Assembly (NCBI RefSeq): GCF_032884065.1
Contig: NC_088867.1
Location: 46,822,185-46,886,184 of the forward strand
Length of the DNA stretch: 64,000 nucleotides
Direction of reading: 5' to 3'
Source: Artemia franciscana
Lineage: Eukaryota > Arthropoda > Branchiopoda > Anostraca > Artemiidae
Part shown: positions 34,860 to 46,475 of the stretch, in pieces
Position numbering within the stretch: position 1 is the first letter of the stretch
Layout: each line of letters starts with the position of its first letter
Position numbers and translations under genes: made by a program
The notes under the pieces: model-generated
The model's input: only the letters and a program-made list of their open reading frames with translations
The model's database searches: none
Told to the model about the DNA's origin: nothing

Positions 34860-36068
34860 TTTTGTGTTATTGCCAGATTATTGCCTTATTTTTCTAATTA
34901 AACAAACGTAGTGTTTCATGAGTCTTTCTTAAGGAATTGGGACATAATTTAATCTTTAGCTTAAAAATCAAGGTGTTATGAAGGAGTAACCCCTTCATAT
35001 ATGTAATAATTTTTGTTCGTTTTAAGGTTTAAAGTTGCTCCTTACTTCCAGTTGAAAAAACTTGTTTTTTATTTAATTTCTGATCGTTTTTTTTAAATAA
35101 TGACAGGAAATCTGGCTACTACTCTGAGGAAAAATCTTTCCTCCTTAACGATTTATTCTCTAGACAATTCAATCCTGGTGAAAATTTACACCAGGCAATT
35201 ACCCTTAACATCTCCATGCGTAAAATTGAGTCGGCAATGAGAAAGCACGACATAAGAAGAATTACGTATGGGAATTCTGGAAAATTCCCCCAGTGTAAAT
35301 TTTCACCCAAAAAATTCACCCCCTGAAAACTTCCCTCCCCATGGAAAATCCCAAAATCCCCCCCCGAAAAATGTATGGATACTTCCCAATATCAAATACT
35401 ATGCGTAAACAATGGGCAAATTTTTTAACTTAAAGACTTTTCCGCAGTGGGCTGTGGGGGGGTCATGATATCTCCAAAGGCTAATTTATTCGGACTTTCA
35501 ATCATGCTGAACAAATAGGCTATCTCAAAATTTTGGTCGGACAATTTTGAGAAAAAGGGGCATGGGAGACACCTGGATGCCCTCCGATTTTTTGATCACT
35601 TGAAAAGGGCACTAGAACTTTTAATTTCCGTTTTAATGAGCCATCTCACGATATTCAAGGTCCACTAGGTCGATACAATCACCCCAGGGAAAAAAACAAA
35701 AAACAAAACAATCATCCGTGATGTTTCTTCTGGCAAAAATACAAAATTCCACATTTTTTTCAAACAGACCCTTGAAACATCCACAGTAGAATTATCTGGT
35801 ATGCTGAATCTGATGGTGTGATTCTTATTGAGATTCTATGAATTTTAGGGGGTGTTTCCTTTTTTTTTAAATCAGGCTAATTTTCTTAGGCTCGTAACCT
35901 TTGATGGTTAAGACTAAACTTAATCTTACTAATATATTTAAATTCATCATAAAACTCCGATTCTTCAATTATATCTATTGTTATCAAAATTCTGTTTTTT
36001 AGAGTTTCGGTTACTATTGAGCCGGGTCGCTCCTTACTTACAGTTTGTTACCACGAACTGTTTGATTT
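34860..36068 (+). mobile_element. R1 element, partial copy with terminal hairpin
   Basis: Starts inside R1 ('aaccccttcatatatgtaat', 'tttttgttcgttttaaggtt'), continues through the 'ggaaaattcccccagtg' and 'gccctccgattttttgatca' blocks, and ends at about 36068 with 'gggtcgctccttacttacag' and a degenerate CAGTTTG..CGAACTG hairpin. The F module is absent. Confidence 0.7.
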
Positions 36069-37222
36069 GAAAATCTTCTTTTACATAAAGAGGTTGCTAT
36101 TTAAATGGATCGCAAACAAGATTACATACGCTTGCTTATCAGCTCAAAAGGCAGGGGGAGGGAGGCACTATGAGCACAGTCACAGAGTTTCCCAGTTGGA
36201 GGTGGGGTTCAAAGAACTCACAATGAAAACCTCGGATATGATGACCCTATAATTAATCTTTGGTTATTTAAACCTACCTAGTAAATACGTGGAGAAGCGT
36301 ATTTTGTCGAGGATTATTATCACTCTCAATGTATTTTATAGGAATATTCAACTTGAAGGTGAATTCCTTCACTTAACCCTTCCTCAAGTTATAATTGGAC
36401 ATAGCCCCTCCTTTCAAATGCAGAAACTCTTTTGAAAGTTTCAACTTCATATCCCAAGGCATTCCCAAAATATTACAAATAGGCTATTGTTATAACATGG
36501 CATAACATAGTGTCTTTATATTTACTTTGCTACCCAACCGTGAATATATCCTAAGTGCCATAGCAACTTATAGTGCGAAAACAGTTGGGCTAATCAGAGA
36601 AACAACCTATTCAAACTATCCCCTCAACACAAAAGTTGAAGTCCACTCCCCCCTTACTTCTCCTATACTGCCTGACAGTTTCAAATCCATCCCCTAAACT
36701 TTTTCAACCTTGACACATAAACTGTCTTTCGGTTTAGCTCTAGCCTCTCCAAAGCCATACATCAACGTCCACTTCCCCTCTCCCTCCTCAAAGATTCAAT
36801 TTGACATCTCAACTCATTCCTGGGACATTGCGGATATACCAGTTTAGTAACCAGGCAATGCATGGTATCTTTTGATTTGGCTCGCCATTCAACTGTTCAT
36901 AGGTTATAAACCCCATAGGAGATCATAGTACAAAAATTTTTGGTAGGTCCGAGGAAAAGCTGTTTAGCTCCTTCTCTTCCAGTCCACACAAAATTCGACG
37001 ACCCCAGCCCTCCTTCATCCTATCCCAAATAGTTTCCGAAAGCCTCAACTTCTTCCATCAGACCACTTAAAAAACACTAGATATATAATGCTTTGATGAC
37101 CAGGACGAACATAGTTTACCTCTTCTCCTCCTCCAAATCCAAGTTTGAAGTCCAATTGATCCCCAACCCAAACACGCTGGAAGTTTCAATTCAATACGCT
37201 AAGCCGCTTCTGTTGATATCTA
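36069..37222. other. Unassigned DNA with weak C-rich periodicity
   Basis: 36360-37200 repeats phrases such as 'agtttcaacttcatatccc' and 'ccactcccc' at irregular spacing. A related phrase set lies at about 46840-47120. Probably a worn tandem repeat. No gene. Confidence 0.3.
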
Positions 37223-37369
37223 TCTATATATATAAAAATAAGATGTATGTCTGTTACACTATGTATGTCTGTTACACTATGTCTGTTACGCCAGATTATA
37301 TATCTCCTATATATATAAAAATAAGTTGTATGTATTTTTGTGGTGAGGGTTTGCATATGACGTCTGAAA

Positions 37370-38105
37370 AATAAAGAAGAAAAAGAAAACTGAAAAAAGA
37401 AAAAAAAGTAAAAAACTAGAAAAAAGCTAAAAATGAAAAAAAAAGAAAAAAAGAAAAAAACTAAAAACTAAAAAAAAAATTAAAAAAAAAAATCTAAAAA
37501 GAAAAACCTAAAAAAATAAAAAAATAAAAAAAAGGTAAAAAAAATAAAAAAAAGCTAAAAAAACTAAGTCTGAAAAATAAAGAAGAAAAAGAAAACTGAA
37601 AAAAGAAAAAAAGTAAAAAACTAAAAAAACCTAAAAAGAAAAAAAAAACTAAAAAAAAAGAAAAAAATAAAAAAGGAAAAAAACTAAAAATAAAAAAGCT
37701 AAAAAAACTAAAAAAGCTACAAAACTAAAAAATAGAAGAAACTAAAAAAGGAAAAAAATTAAAGCATGTTTGTTTTTTTGTATGTTTGAGGGTTTGCATA
37801 TGACATCTGAAAAATAAAGAAAAAAATGAAAACTAAAAAAGAAGAAAAGGGTAAAAAACTAAAAAAAAGAAAAATAAAATAAAAAAGGTAAAAAACTAAA
37901 AAGAAAAAAGCTAAAAAAGCTACAAAACTAAAAAAAAGAAAAACTAAAAAAAAAGAAAAAACTAAAAAAGAAAAAAAATAAAAAAAAGAAAAAACTAAAA
38001 AAGAAAACAAATCAATAAAAAGAAGAAACTAAAAAAAAAGAAAAACTAAAAAAGGAAAAAACTAAGAAAAGAAAAAACTAAAAAAGAAAAAACTTAAAAA
38101 AGAAA
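37370..38105 (+). repeat. A-rich low-complexity tract (aaaaactaaaaaag type)
   Basis: About 735 bases of A with scattered G and ct, purine-rich on the plus strand. It duplicates the 'gaaaaataaagaa' start at least three times. The Phe-rich minus-strand frame is an artefact of composition. Confidence 0.95.
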
Positions 38106-38214
38106 CTATATCTGTATATGTAAAAATAAGTTGTATATATGCATGTTTGTTTGTTTGTGGGTCTGCGTGTGACGTCTTTATAAGTATATAAGGCTTTGTA
38201 AATGACGTTATTAT

Positions 38215-38505
38215 AAGATAGCACTACAGACTGGGACACCGGGACACAAATGACGACCGGGACACTGGGAGTATAAATGACGACCGGGACACTCAAAGAG
38301 AAAATACAGACAGGGACATCGGGACACAAATGACAACCGGGACACCGGGACAGAGGGAATATAAATGACGACCGGGACAGTCAAAGAGAAATTACAGACT
38401 GGGATACCGGGGCACAAATGACGACCGGGACACAGGGACACAAGTACAATGGGGACGCCGTGGGGCACAAGGGGATATATAAATGACGACGGGGACACAG
38501 GGAAT
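38215..38505 (+). repeat. Degenerate tandem repeat (gggacac..aatgacgaccgggaca)
   Basis: Units of roughly 50-65 bases with 'gggacacaaatgacgaccgg' and 'gggaatataaatgacgacc'. It continues weakly at about 38742-38760. Lies directly before the helicase remnant. Confidence 0.9.
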
Positions 38506-38516
38506 GTTTGATTAGC

Positions 38517-38702
38517 AATCACCATGAACAAAGCTCAAGGGCAATCGTTAGAAAAATGCGGTATAGATCTGAATACGGATTGTTTTCCCATGGACAATTA
38601 TATGTTGCGTGTCCAAGAGGCGGTAAACCTGACAATCTATTTATATGGATAGACAATGGGACAGTGAAGAATGTTGTATATTCGCAAGTTTTGCGTAGTT
38701 AA
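38517..38702 (+). pseudogene. Helitron helicase C-terminal remnant
   Basis: One frame reads ITMNKAQGQSLEKCGIDLNT (helicase motif with the KAQGQ signature). After a one-base shift at about 38580, a second frame reads HGQLYVACPRGGKPDNLFIW and ends KNVVYSQVLRS-stop. This order is the end of the Helitron Rep/helicase (PIF1-like motifs V-VI). The Rep nuclease and most of the helicase are gone. Confidence 0.9.
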
Positions 38703-38826
38703 AAACATATATATATATATGTATATCCATCTATTTTCACAGGTGGGACACAGGGACACAACTACAATGGCGCGTAACTAATATGGCGCGTAACGACTTA
38801 CGCGAAGCTCCCCCACCAACTAGGGG

Positions 38827-38853
38827 TTGGGGTGGCGTGAAGCGCCACCCCAA
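38827..38853 (+). other. Helitron 3' hairpin
   Basis: TTGGGGTGGCG / CGCCACCCCAA, 11-bp perfect stem with a TGAAG loop, 7 bases before the terminal CTAG. Confidence 0.9.
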
Positions 38854-38860
38854 CAGCTAG

Positions 38861-40319
38861 TTGGTAATAATCGGAAATCTCAGTGTGCACATAGCGTATT
38901 TTGACTCACTCAGGTATGGCTGTCGTTTGAATAAATTCTTTTGTAACTCTGATAATTCTTTTCTTGTTGCTCTTATGCATTTTACAGTGGAGGTAAAATC
39001 TAGTTTTTGTAGAAAAAAAATAACTGTTATAAATTTCTACCCTAGAGAAGTAAACCCATGGAATCTTGGCCCAGCAGACAATCCCCGAGAATGGGAAGCC
39101 TACAATACAGTGAGTATGGGAAGCTTATGGTCAAACAAATTCCTAAGTAATATCTGAATTTCAGATCGGAGGTGAGGCAGAAAAACGCATGGTCATGCTG
39201 GAAGAAAATAAAATTATTTTCCCAGAATTTCAAGCTGATCGGATAGTTAAAACCAAACATAGCCACGTTTTCTAGCAAAACATATCTGAGAATGATAGGT
39301 AATTTACATAATTGAAGAGAATTACCCTTTGGGGTGGTGGGGGCAATTTTACCCCGTAGGTGCACTTATTAAAATTTTCGAAATTTCTGAATAAAACGAC
39401 TATCTAAACATTTTGTTCAATATTGGGTGCTATTCAAAAGCCAAGTGACTGAAAGGGGCACAGACCAGAGTTTCGGTCTTAAAAAGGGGGCTAAAACAAA
39501 ATATTTGACCCTTTTTACCCAATAAACATGCAACCCGCATCGAACAAGCCTCCCTTTTTCATTGTAAAACTTAAGCATAAAGAGTTGGTATTGCTTTATT
39601 TACCGCCCTTGCCCAGGTACAGTGGGTGCCATGTCATACTTGAAGGCATATTTATTTGACATTTGGACTGTTTTAACCGAAGTAACAAATGGTTACTTTT
39701 AACCTGTGTTGCAAAAGGTAACTAGGATTTTTATTTTTCAATCGATGGAGCCCCTTCCAAAGATTTTACGGGTACCCCGGAAGTGGTCAGGGAAACAAAA
39801 AGTGTATTGAAATCATATGGCTGTTTACTTATGCAGTGTTAGAGCGATCTCTCTCATTACAAGGACCGCACACCTAAAATAGGTGTAAGAGCCTGAGCTT
39901 CTTTTTTTCTTAGTTGTAAGCTGGTGAATTATCATTTTAAGAGAAAATTCCGTTTATGCATGTTTTGAATAATTATTCTAAATGTTTTGGACTGGAAGTG
40001 TTCTTTAAATGTTTGGATAATTATTCAAATGCTAATTATTACTATCCTATTATCATCTAATGTTTTTTATTATATAGATTACAATCCGGAATTATCTAGA
40101 CAATAAATTCTTTCTAAGTATTTTTAGTGAGAAGATATTCTTCTTTTTCTTTTTATATATGAAGCCAAATTTGTCATACAGCCTCGAGTAGTTTTTTGTT
40201 TATTTATTCAAGAAAATCACCTCAAACTTTTTCAATTTACCTTTTATGGACCGTACTAATAGACAATAACCCAGAAAACCATAAGATATAAACTTTTTTT
40301 ACGATTAAAAAAAATTCAA
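38861..40319. other. Unassigned DNA
   Basis: No gene recognised. Includes 'gggtggtgggggcaattttacc' near 39330 reminiscent of the R1 G-rich block. Confidence 0.3.
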
Positions 40320-40625
40320 ACCTTAGAACTTTGAAACTTAGAACAATCAGAAATTATTCCGTGTTTGAGGGGGGCTTCCTCCTCAACCTCTCACATATTA
40401 AGCTAAGGTTTTTCAGTGCTTTAGAATAGCTTCTTATTCCAGTACAACAGCCCTTACGAGTCCTTTCTGTAGTCGTTCTTAGAGAATTGGGACAAAAAAG
40501 TAAACTTTAGTGGAAAGAGCGTGGCTATGAGAAGGGGATAGCAATGCTCATATACGAAACAATTTGTGCTCGTTTTAAGTTTTGATTTTGCTCTTTACTT
40601 TTAGTTGAAACAAATTATTTGTTAA
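40320..40625 (+). mobile_element. R1/F-related fragment, diverged
   Basis: Contains 'aacttagaacaatcagaaat', 'ttactccgt'-like and 'tagtggaaagagcg...atatacgaaacaatttgtgc...cgttttaagttttgat' in F order. Older than the other copies. Confidence 0.6.
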
Positions 40626-41715
40626 AATTAATTTTTAATTGTCTTTGAAACCGCGCCAAGGCCTAATTAAAATAAGCTCTTGGATTCCGGCCCTATGAGC
40701 CCCGATTTCTTGCTATTTATTTGCATATATAAAATTTTTCAAATTGAGTGGTAGCGTCAATATTTTTCAGTTTTTCTACAAGTTCGAAGGATTTGAAATG
40801 TTGAATTATAACTAAAGATTTTGGATTTTTTAGTCCAATTTTTCAACAAACTGTAGTTTTGTTGAATAAGTTCTTAATAATATTATAACTACAGAACTTT
40901 GGATAGAAGGAGAGGGTTATTATTGTTCATTTGGATGGAAATTTTGAACACATTTTTGAACTTTGAACATAAGTTGAAGTATGGTATTTAATTTAACCAA
41001 TCTTGGTAGATAGTGGCTCTACACTTACAGATAGGAGGGTAGTAGATGTATCATGCTTGCTCACGTAATTGCGTCTTATTTTTGCAAATTTTTGTCATGA
41101 ACTGTTTACACTTTTTCGATTTGCTCACTTAATTTCAAGTTTTTTATTTTGCAAAGATGTTTTCAAAATTTTTCATTTTTTTGGCTTATTTGTTTCTGTC
41201 CTTTTCAAATTTTTTTCCCGAAATCTTCCATACTTTTTTTTCCACGCGATTTCAGACAAAGTTTTCAAAGATTTTCTGTCGTTGAGATTTCAGATATTTA
41301 AATTTTTGAAGGGCAAAAACATGGATTTTTGTCGTGTGAATTGGGTTTCATAATTTTTGTCAAGGAAAATCAAAAATTTTTCAATTTTGTTCAAGTTATT
41401 TTCTCAATGCTAGGTTACTTTAATGGATTGTAGCTGTCTTTATTTCTGGTTTTATGATGTTTTAACTAGATTAGTGTGGAGTGATAATTTGTTGATAAAT
41501 GTAGTTCTCAGATTCGTAGGTTGAGGTTCCCATTGGTGTGTGTTTTTCGTTGACGAGTTCCCTGTATTGACTCAATAGGCTTGAATTTCACTGAGTTCAC
41601 TTTTGTTGGGTGCTCTCAATCTTTTATATTCATTTCTTTCAAAATTAGGGAAATTTATTAATTACCGAAATTAAAATATCACTTTAGCACCCTACACGTT
41701 ACTTCAAAATATTTC
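40626..41715. other. Unassigned T-rich DNA
   Basis: 41080-41400 is dense in 'tttttcaaatttttt'. The 94-codon frame there is compositional. Confidence 0.3.
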
Positions 41716-41995
41716 AGTGTTCATTTTAAAAGTTTTTTTTTGGGTATAAACTTCGATATATTTTGCTTAAATATAATCAAATAGAAAAGTTGTGAAAACA
41801 AAAAGTGTTCAGTATTCATTTTAAAAGTTTTGCTCGGGTGTAAAACTCTATACATTTGACTTAAATATAATCAAATAGAAAAGTTTTGAAAACAAAAAGT
41901 GTTCAGTTTCATTTTAAAATTTTGCTTGAGTGTAAATATCGATACATTTGACTTGAATATAATAAAATAGAGAAGTTTTGAAAATAAAAATTGTC
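41716..41995 (+). repeat. Three tandem copies of a 90-100-bp sequence
   Basis: Each has 'tcattttaaaa', 'tgtaaa'/'tataaac', 'atacatttgacttaaatata' or near, and 'aatagaaaagtt.tgaaaa'. Units start at about 41716, 41812 and 41905. Confidence 0.85.
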
Positions 41996-42984
41996 CTTGT
42001 AAAATAATTAAATTGTTCTTAAAATAATTAAACTGTCATGAAAATAACTATTCTAAGAGATCTCAGTTGTAGCTATTAGACTGCAGGGCTGACACAGGCT
42101 GCAGGGCGAGATTTTATTTATTATATGAATTCACATCTATTTATTTTCCGTATTATTTTCACAAAAAAAAATCTTGCAAAACTCTTTTTTTTTAAATTAA
42201 TAGAAAAAGATGGAAAAGTCTGTGTCTAAAGAAAAAAGCAAAAAAAAAATTACCTTCTTTCTTCAAATTTGTTCTTTTTCATTTTCTTGAACTATTTACT
42301 TTTATATCGTTGTCTTGTTTGTTTTTTTCTTTAGGATATGAGCCTCAGAATGACATAAGGCTCATAAAATGCCTTTTGAAATGCAGCTGAAAAAGCTAAT
42401 AAGATAAGCATATATAACTGAATGGTAGGAATTTTAATCAAGACAGTGAAATATAATTTTTTAAAAGCCAGAATATTTTGACTTTATCATTAATGGCTTT
42501 GAAAAGAATAAAAAATAGACTAAGCCGCTAAAAGAAACAAGAAAGTAGAATAATAAGATAGAAAGTGTGGTATATAACCAAAATATAAGAATACCTTGTT
42601 TCCCCCTCGCCCTCAGAAGAAAACAGCTAGAGAAAAACTGGTTATAACTGTTGCAGGATGTGAAGCCAGAACATTCAGGCTATTCTTTTACTTTATCTTT
42701 TGTCAGTTCTTTTTGTCAAGTGTGTAATTTAAAATACTACACCCATTTTACTATACTTTAGTTTGTTTAATTTGTAAATGGAATGACAGTGTGGACAAGT
42801 ATGGTCTAAAATGCAATTATATTTTTTTATTTTCTTTTTATTACTTTCTCTATTACTTAAATATTCCAAAATTCCCATTCATTCATCGATGAACAAGCAG
42901 CAGGTCTTAGAAATTATTTAGCTGAAATAGTGTTTTGACAAAAAACCCAAGCTACGATCAAATATAAGATATTCTCATATGATC
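41996..42984. other. Unassigned DNA
   Basis: No gene or named repeat recognised. Confidence 0.3.
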
Positions 42985-44655
42985 AGATTAAATAAAAAAA
43001 TAAGTTTTTTTAAATGAAAGTAAGGAGCAATATTAAAAATTAAAATGAACAGAAATTACTCCGTATATAAAAAGGGCTGTTCCCTCCTCAACGCCCCGCT
43101 CTTCACGCTAAAGTTTGACTCTTTATATCAACTCTACTTTTTAAAACAGTAAAAAGCTTTAGCGTAAAGAGCGGGACGTTGAGGAGGGAACAGCCCCTTT
43201 CATATACGGAGTAATTTCTGTTTGTTTTAAGCTTTAATGTCGCTCCTTACTTTCAGTTAAAAAAACTTATTTTTTCATTTCCTTTCTTAACGTTTTTGAA
43301 TTAATGCATGTTTTGATTTTGGCTCTGCGCACATAAATAATTAAAACAAAATTGGCATATTAATTTTTTTGGCTAAATATTTTTCTCATTGTCTTGATTG
43401 GACGGTTTTGAGAAAAAAGAGCGGGAGAGGAGGCCTGGCTGCCCTCCAATTTTTTGGTTACTTAAAAAGGCAACTATAACTTTTTATTTCTTACGAACGT
43501 TTTTATTAGTAAAAATTATACATAAGTTACGAATTAACTTACGTAACGAACTTCTATATTCGTAGGTTTTTATTAGGTATGTGAGGGGGTTCGCCCCCTC
43601 GTCAATGGCTCTTTACATTAAAGCTTAAATGTGTTCCCAATTCCTTAAGAATGATCCCTGAACCACAAAGGCCGTAAAATAAATAGTTGAAATTACTAAA
43701 AATACTTTAGCGTATATGTAACCTCCGTATTAGGAGGAGGTGAACCCTATATACGAAATAATTTCTGTTCGTTCTAAATTGTAAGGCTACTGCTCCTTAC
43801 TGTCTGTTGGAAAAACTTTTTCATTTATTTTTTCATTGTTTGTTTAAATAATGCTAGAAAATCCTACGCTCCATTCATAGAAATTCTCTTCCCCCATGGA
43901 AAAATCCACATGCGTATCCCCCTCCCCTCAACCAAAGAAATCTCCCCCCCCCGAAAACGTATGTATACTTCCCAATAACCATTACTATATGTAAACACTG
44001 GTAAAAGTTTGTAACTTGCAGCCCCTCCCACGGGGACTGTTGGGGATTAAGTCGTCCCCAAAGACATAGCTATTAGGTTTTTCGACTATGTTGAATAAAA
44101 TTGCTATCTCAAACTTTTGATCCGGTGACTTTGGGAAAAAAATTAATGTGGGAGGGGGCATAGGTGCCCTCCAATTTTTTTTGTCACTTAAAAAGGGCAC
44201 CAGTATAAAGAGCCCTCTTGCAACATTCTAGGACCAAAGGTTCGATACGATCACTCCTGGAAAAAAAAAAAACAAAAAAAAACAACAAATAAACACGCAT
44301 CCGAGATCTGTCTTCTGGCAAAGAAATACAAAATTCTACATTACTGAGGAAGCTTGAAACTTCCTCAGTAGGGTTCTCTGATACGTTGAATCTCATGGTG
44401 TGATTGTCGTTAAGTTTCCATGACTTTAGGGGGTGTTTCACCCTTTTTTCTAAAATAAGGCACATTTTCTCAGGCCAGTACCTTTGATGGGTATGAATAA
44501 AATTGATGAAACTTATATATTTAAAATCAGCATTGAAATGCGATTCTTTTGATGTAGCTATTGATATCAAAAATCCATTTTTTAGAGTTTTGGTTACTAT
44601 TGAGTCAGGTCGCTCCTTACTACAGTTCGCTACCACGAACTGTTTGATAGTATTT
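42985..44655 (+). mobile_element. R1 element, most complete copy
   Basis: F module 42985-43283 with arms matching through 'ccctcctcaacgccccgctc'. Body: 'aatgcatgttttgattttgg', 'ccctccaattttttggttac', 'ggttcgccccctcgtca' (43290-43600). A second F-arm-like block lies at 43700-43830. Then the C-rich 'ccatggaaaaatccacat' block, 'gccctccaatttttttt' again near 44170, and 'ttactattgagtcaggtcgc' with the terminal hairpin CAGTTCGctaccaCGAACTG at 44629-44648. No coding frame with a known domain. Both ends share 'gtaaggagcgac' in inverse. Class unknown. Confidence 0.75.
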
Positions 44656-46397
44656 GTGCCATCCTCGTTAGCCAAACTTGATTTTCAATATAACACAAAA
44701 TTTATTTTGGAAATAATAGTTTACTCAGTAAATATTGTATTACGAATAAAATAACAATCAAAATTATTTGAAGCATTCGCAAAACAAAATCTACACACCT
44801 TTGGCAGCATTCACACTTAGCATTCACATTTAAAATCTCAGTTTTACAAATCTATATAGCATAAGTAATAATTACATATTTATTATTATTGATTATTTGA
44901 AACAAATAAGGACAACATGAATATATAAACTAAATACTAACGTCTTATTTAAAATGTATGGAATGAAAAATGGTAGCACATATTTACGAAACACACTGAT
45001 GACCATAAACGTATGATAACAGAAGAACATTTTCAACAGCTTGGAACAAGGGTGGGGGGGTGCCTGGTAAAACCTTCTGTGAATTTGAATAACAATTCAA
45101 ATTGCACCTGATTGGTTTTTCTGTTTGAAAATTAAAACCAGTAAAAAAAAATAAGAACTTTACCGTCAGAAACTCACAAGACCATTTTAAGAATTGTCTC
45201 TCTGATCCTCTGTGGTCGCAAGCTCCTTATATTTTATTTTTCGTTGTACCTTTTTATTATTGCTATTTGTATCAGTCACTAACGCTTGATATAGCTTGAA
45301 TCCTCTAGATTGAAGTTAAAATAACCGAAAAAGAAAAAATTATTTAATCTTACAAGTCAAGGAATCCTATAACTTCACATATCTTCAGTGTTAATTTGCA
45401 ATGCTTAATATTCAATTTGTCAAAAAAAAAATCATAAGACAAAGAAATATTAACCTAGAAGGTACTTTGGTACTTATCTGTTAGCCCGTACACACTCAAG
45501 AATTCGGATCTATAAAATTTGACAATAACCGGTTTATTGCTGTTTTTATACAGAAACAATAACCCTCGTCTTAGGGGAAAACTACATTGTAGCTATATTT
45601 TAATAAATATTTAGTTGGCATTTTGGTTACGTTAGATTGGGTTATATTTTGCATCCGGCCCTGCTACACTAAACCTTCAACCCACCCCCCTAATACGAAA
45701 ATATACGGCCCAAATTATAATATCTTATCTATCTCCTAAGCATTTCAGTTGTTTCAACCCGTACCTGTAGATTCAAATTCTCTAATGTGTACACTTTTAT
45801 CCAGCAAAGCCTAATGGAGGTTCTCTGCCACATTTGAGAGTCCGCCATCACTAAACATAGCTTGAAGTTTAAAACAGACTATGTATCAGTATTTATGAGT
45901 CAATGAACGTTAGATATTGAAAAAAAAAATCGAAAACGGTAAAAAAAGATCCCAATATCATTTTCAACATCAGTGTTTGCGTTTCGATATTCAATATCGA
46001 TATTTGGTCCAATATGTCGATATATCAATATTTATATTGTATATCCCCCAACATTACGCTGCAGTAAATGAGCCCTCTCCCTCCAAAAATGACCCCCCTG
46101 GAAAAAGTACTGGCTACAGCTCTGGAAAAGCTGACATGTCAAGACAAACATGTTCAGACATTTTATTAAAAAAAACAGTAAGTCTTGAATATTCTTCCTG
46201 CTTACAGTTTTTCATCCAATTATTCCAGATAATGTGTAGACTGGATGAGCTTTAGATATATAAAAGGCAATTAAATGATGGCCTTACGTCAAAATGTATA
46301 TGTTTCAGGATTTTCTATACATAAAACAAAATCCAAATACACTGAAAAACGGGCTGTGCGCGGGCATTTTCCATCGATATCAAAGCTTTGGTTTTCA
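44656..46397. other. Unassigned DNA with possible hAT-like subterminal sequence
   Basis: 45945-46040 is rich in 'cgatattcaatatcgatatt' words like those at 53600-53640, next to a hAT fragment. 46066-46178 has acceptor- and donor-like borders (ctgcag|taaatg; aca|gtaagt) but encodes nothing recognised. Confidence 0.3.
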
Positions 46398-46475
46398 GAG
46401 TTTCGGTTACTATTGAGCCATGTCACTCCTTACTTACAGTTGGTTACCACGAACTGTTTGATTATCCTCGTATTT
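46398..46475 (+). mobile_element. R1 terminal fragment
   Basis: 'tttcggttactattgagcca', 'tcactccttacttacagtt' and a hairpin CAGTTGGttaccaCGAACTG, then 'tttgattatcctcgta', which also follows the end at 60375 in inverse. Confidence 0.75.

Larger units (their letters stand above)
37223..38860 (+). mobile_element. Helitron, decayed
   Basis: 5' end TCTATATATATAAAAATAAG after an A, as in many Helitrons. 3' end CTAG followed by T, preceded by an 11-bp-stem hairpin at 38827-38853. No TIRs or target duplication, as expected for rolling-circle elements. The interior holds A-rich expansion, a 'gacaccggga' repeat and the last part of a helicase gene. A second 5'-end-like 'tatatataaaaataagttgt' lies at 37310-37330 and another at 38107-38130, suggesting partial internal copies. 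Confidence 0.85.

Noticed and set aside
37759-38010. Phe-rich membrane-like frame on the minus strand
   Set aside because: Antisense of the A-rich low-complexity tract in the Helitron. No start context or domain.
46066-46178. Exon-like block with acceptor and donor motifs
   Set aside because: Peptide not recognised and the splice signals are within chance expectation. Kept only as a note in the region entry.
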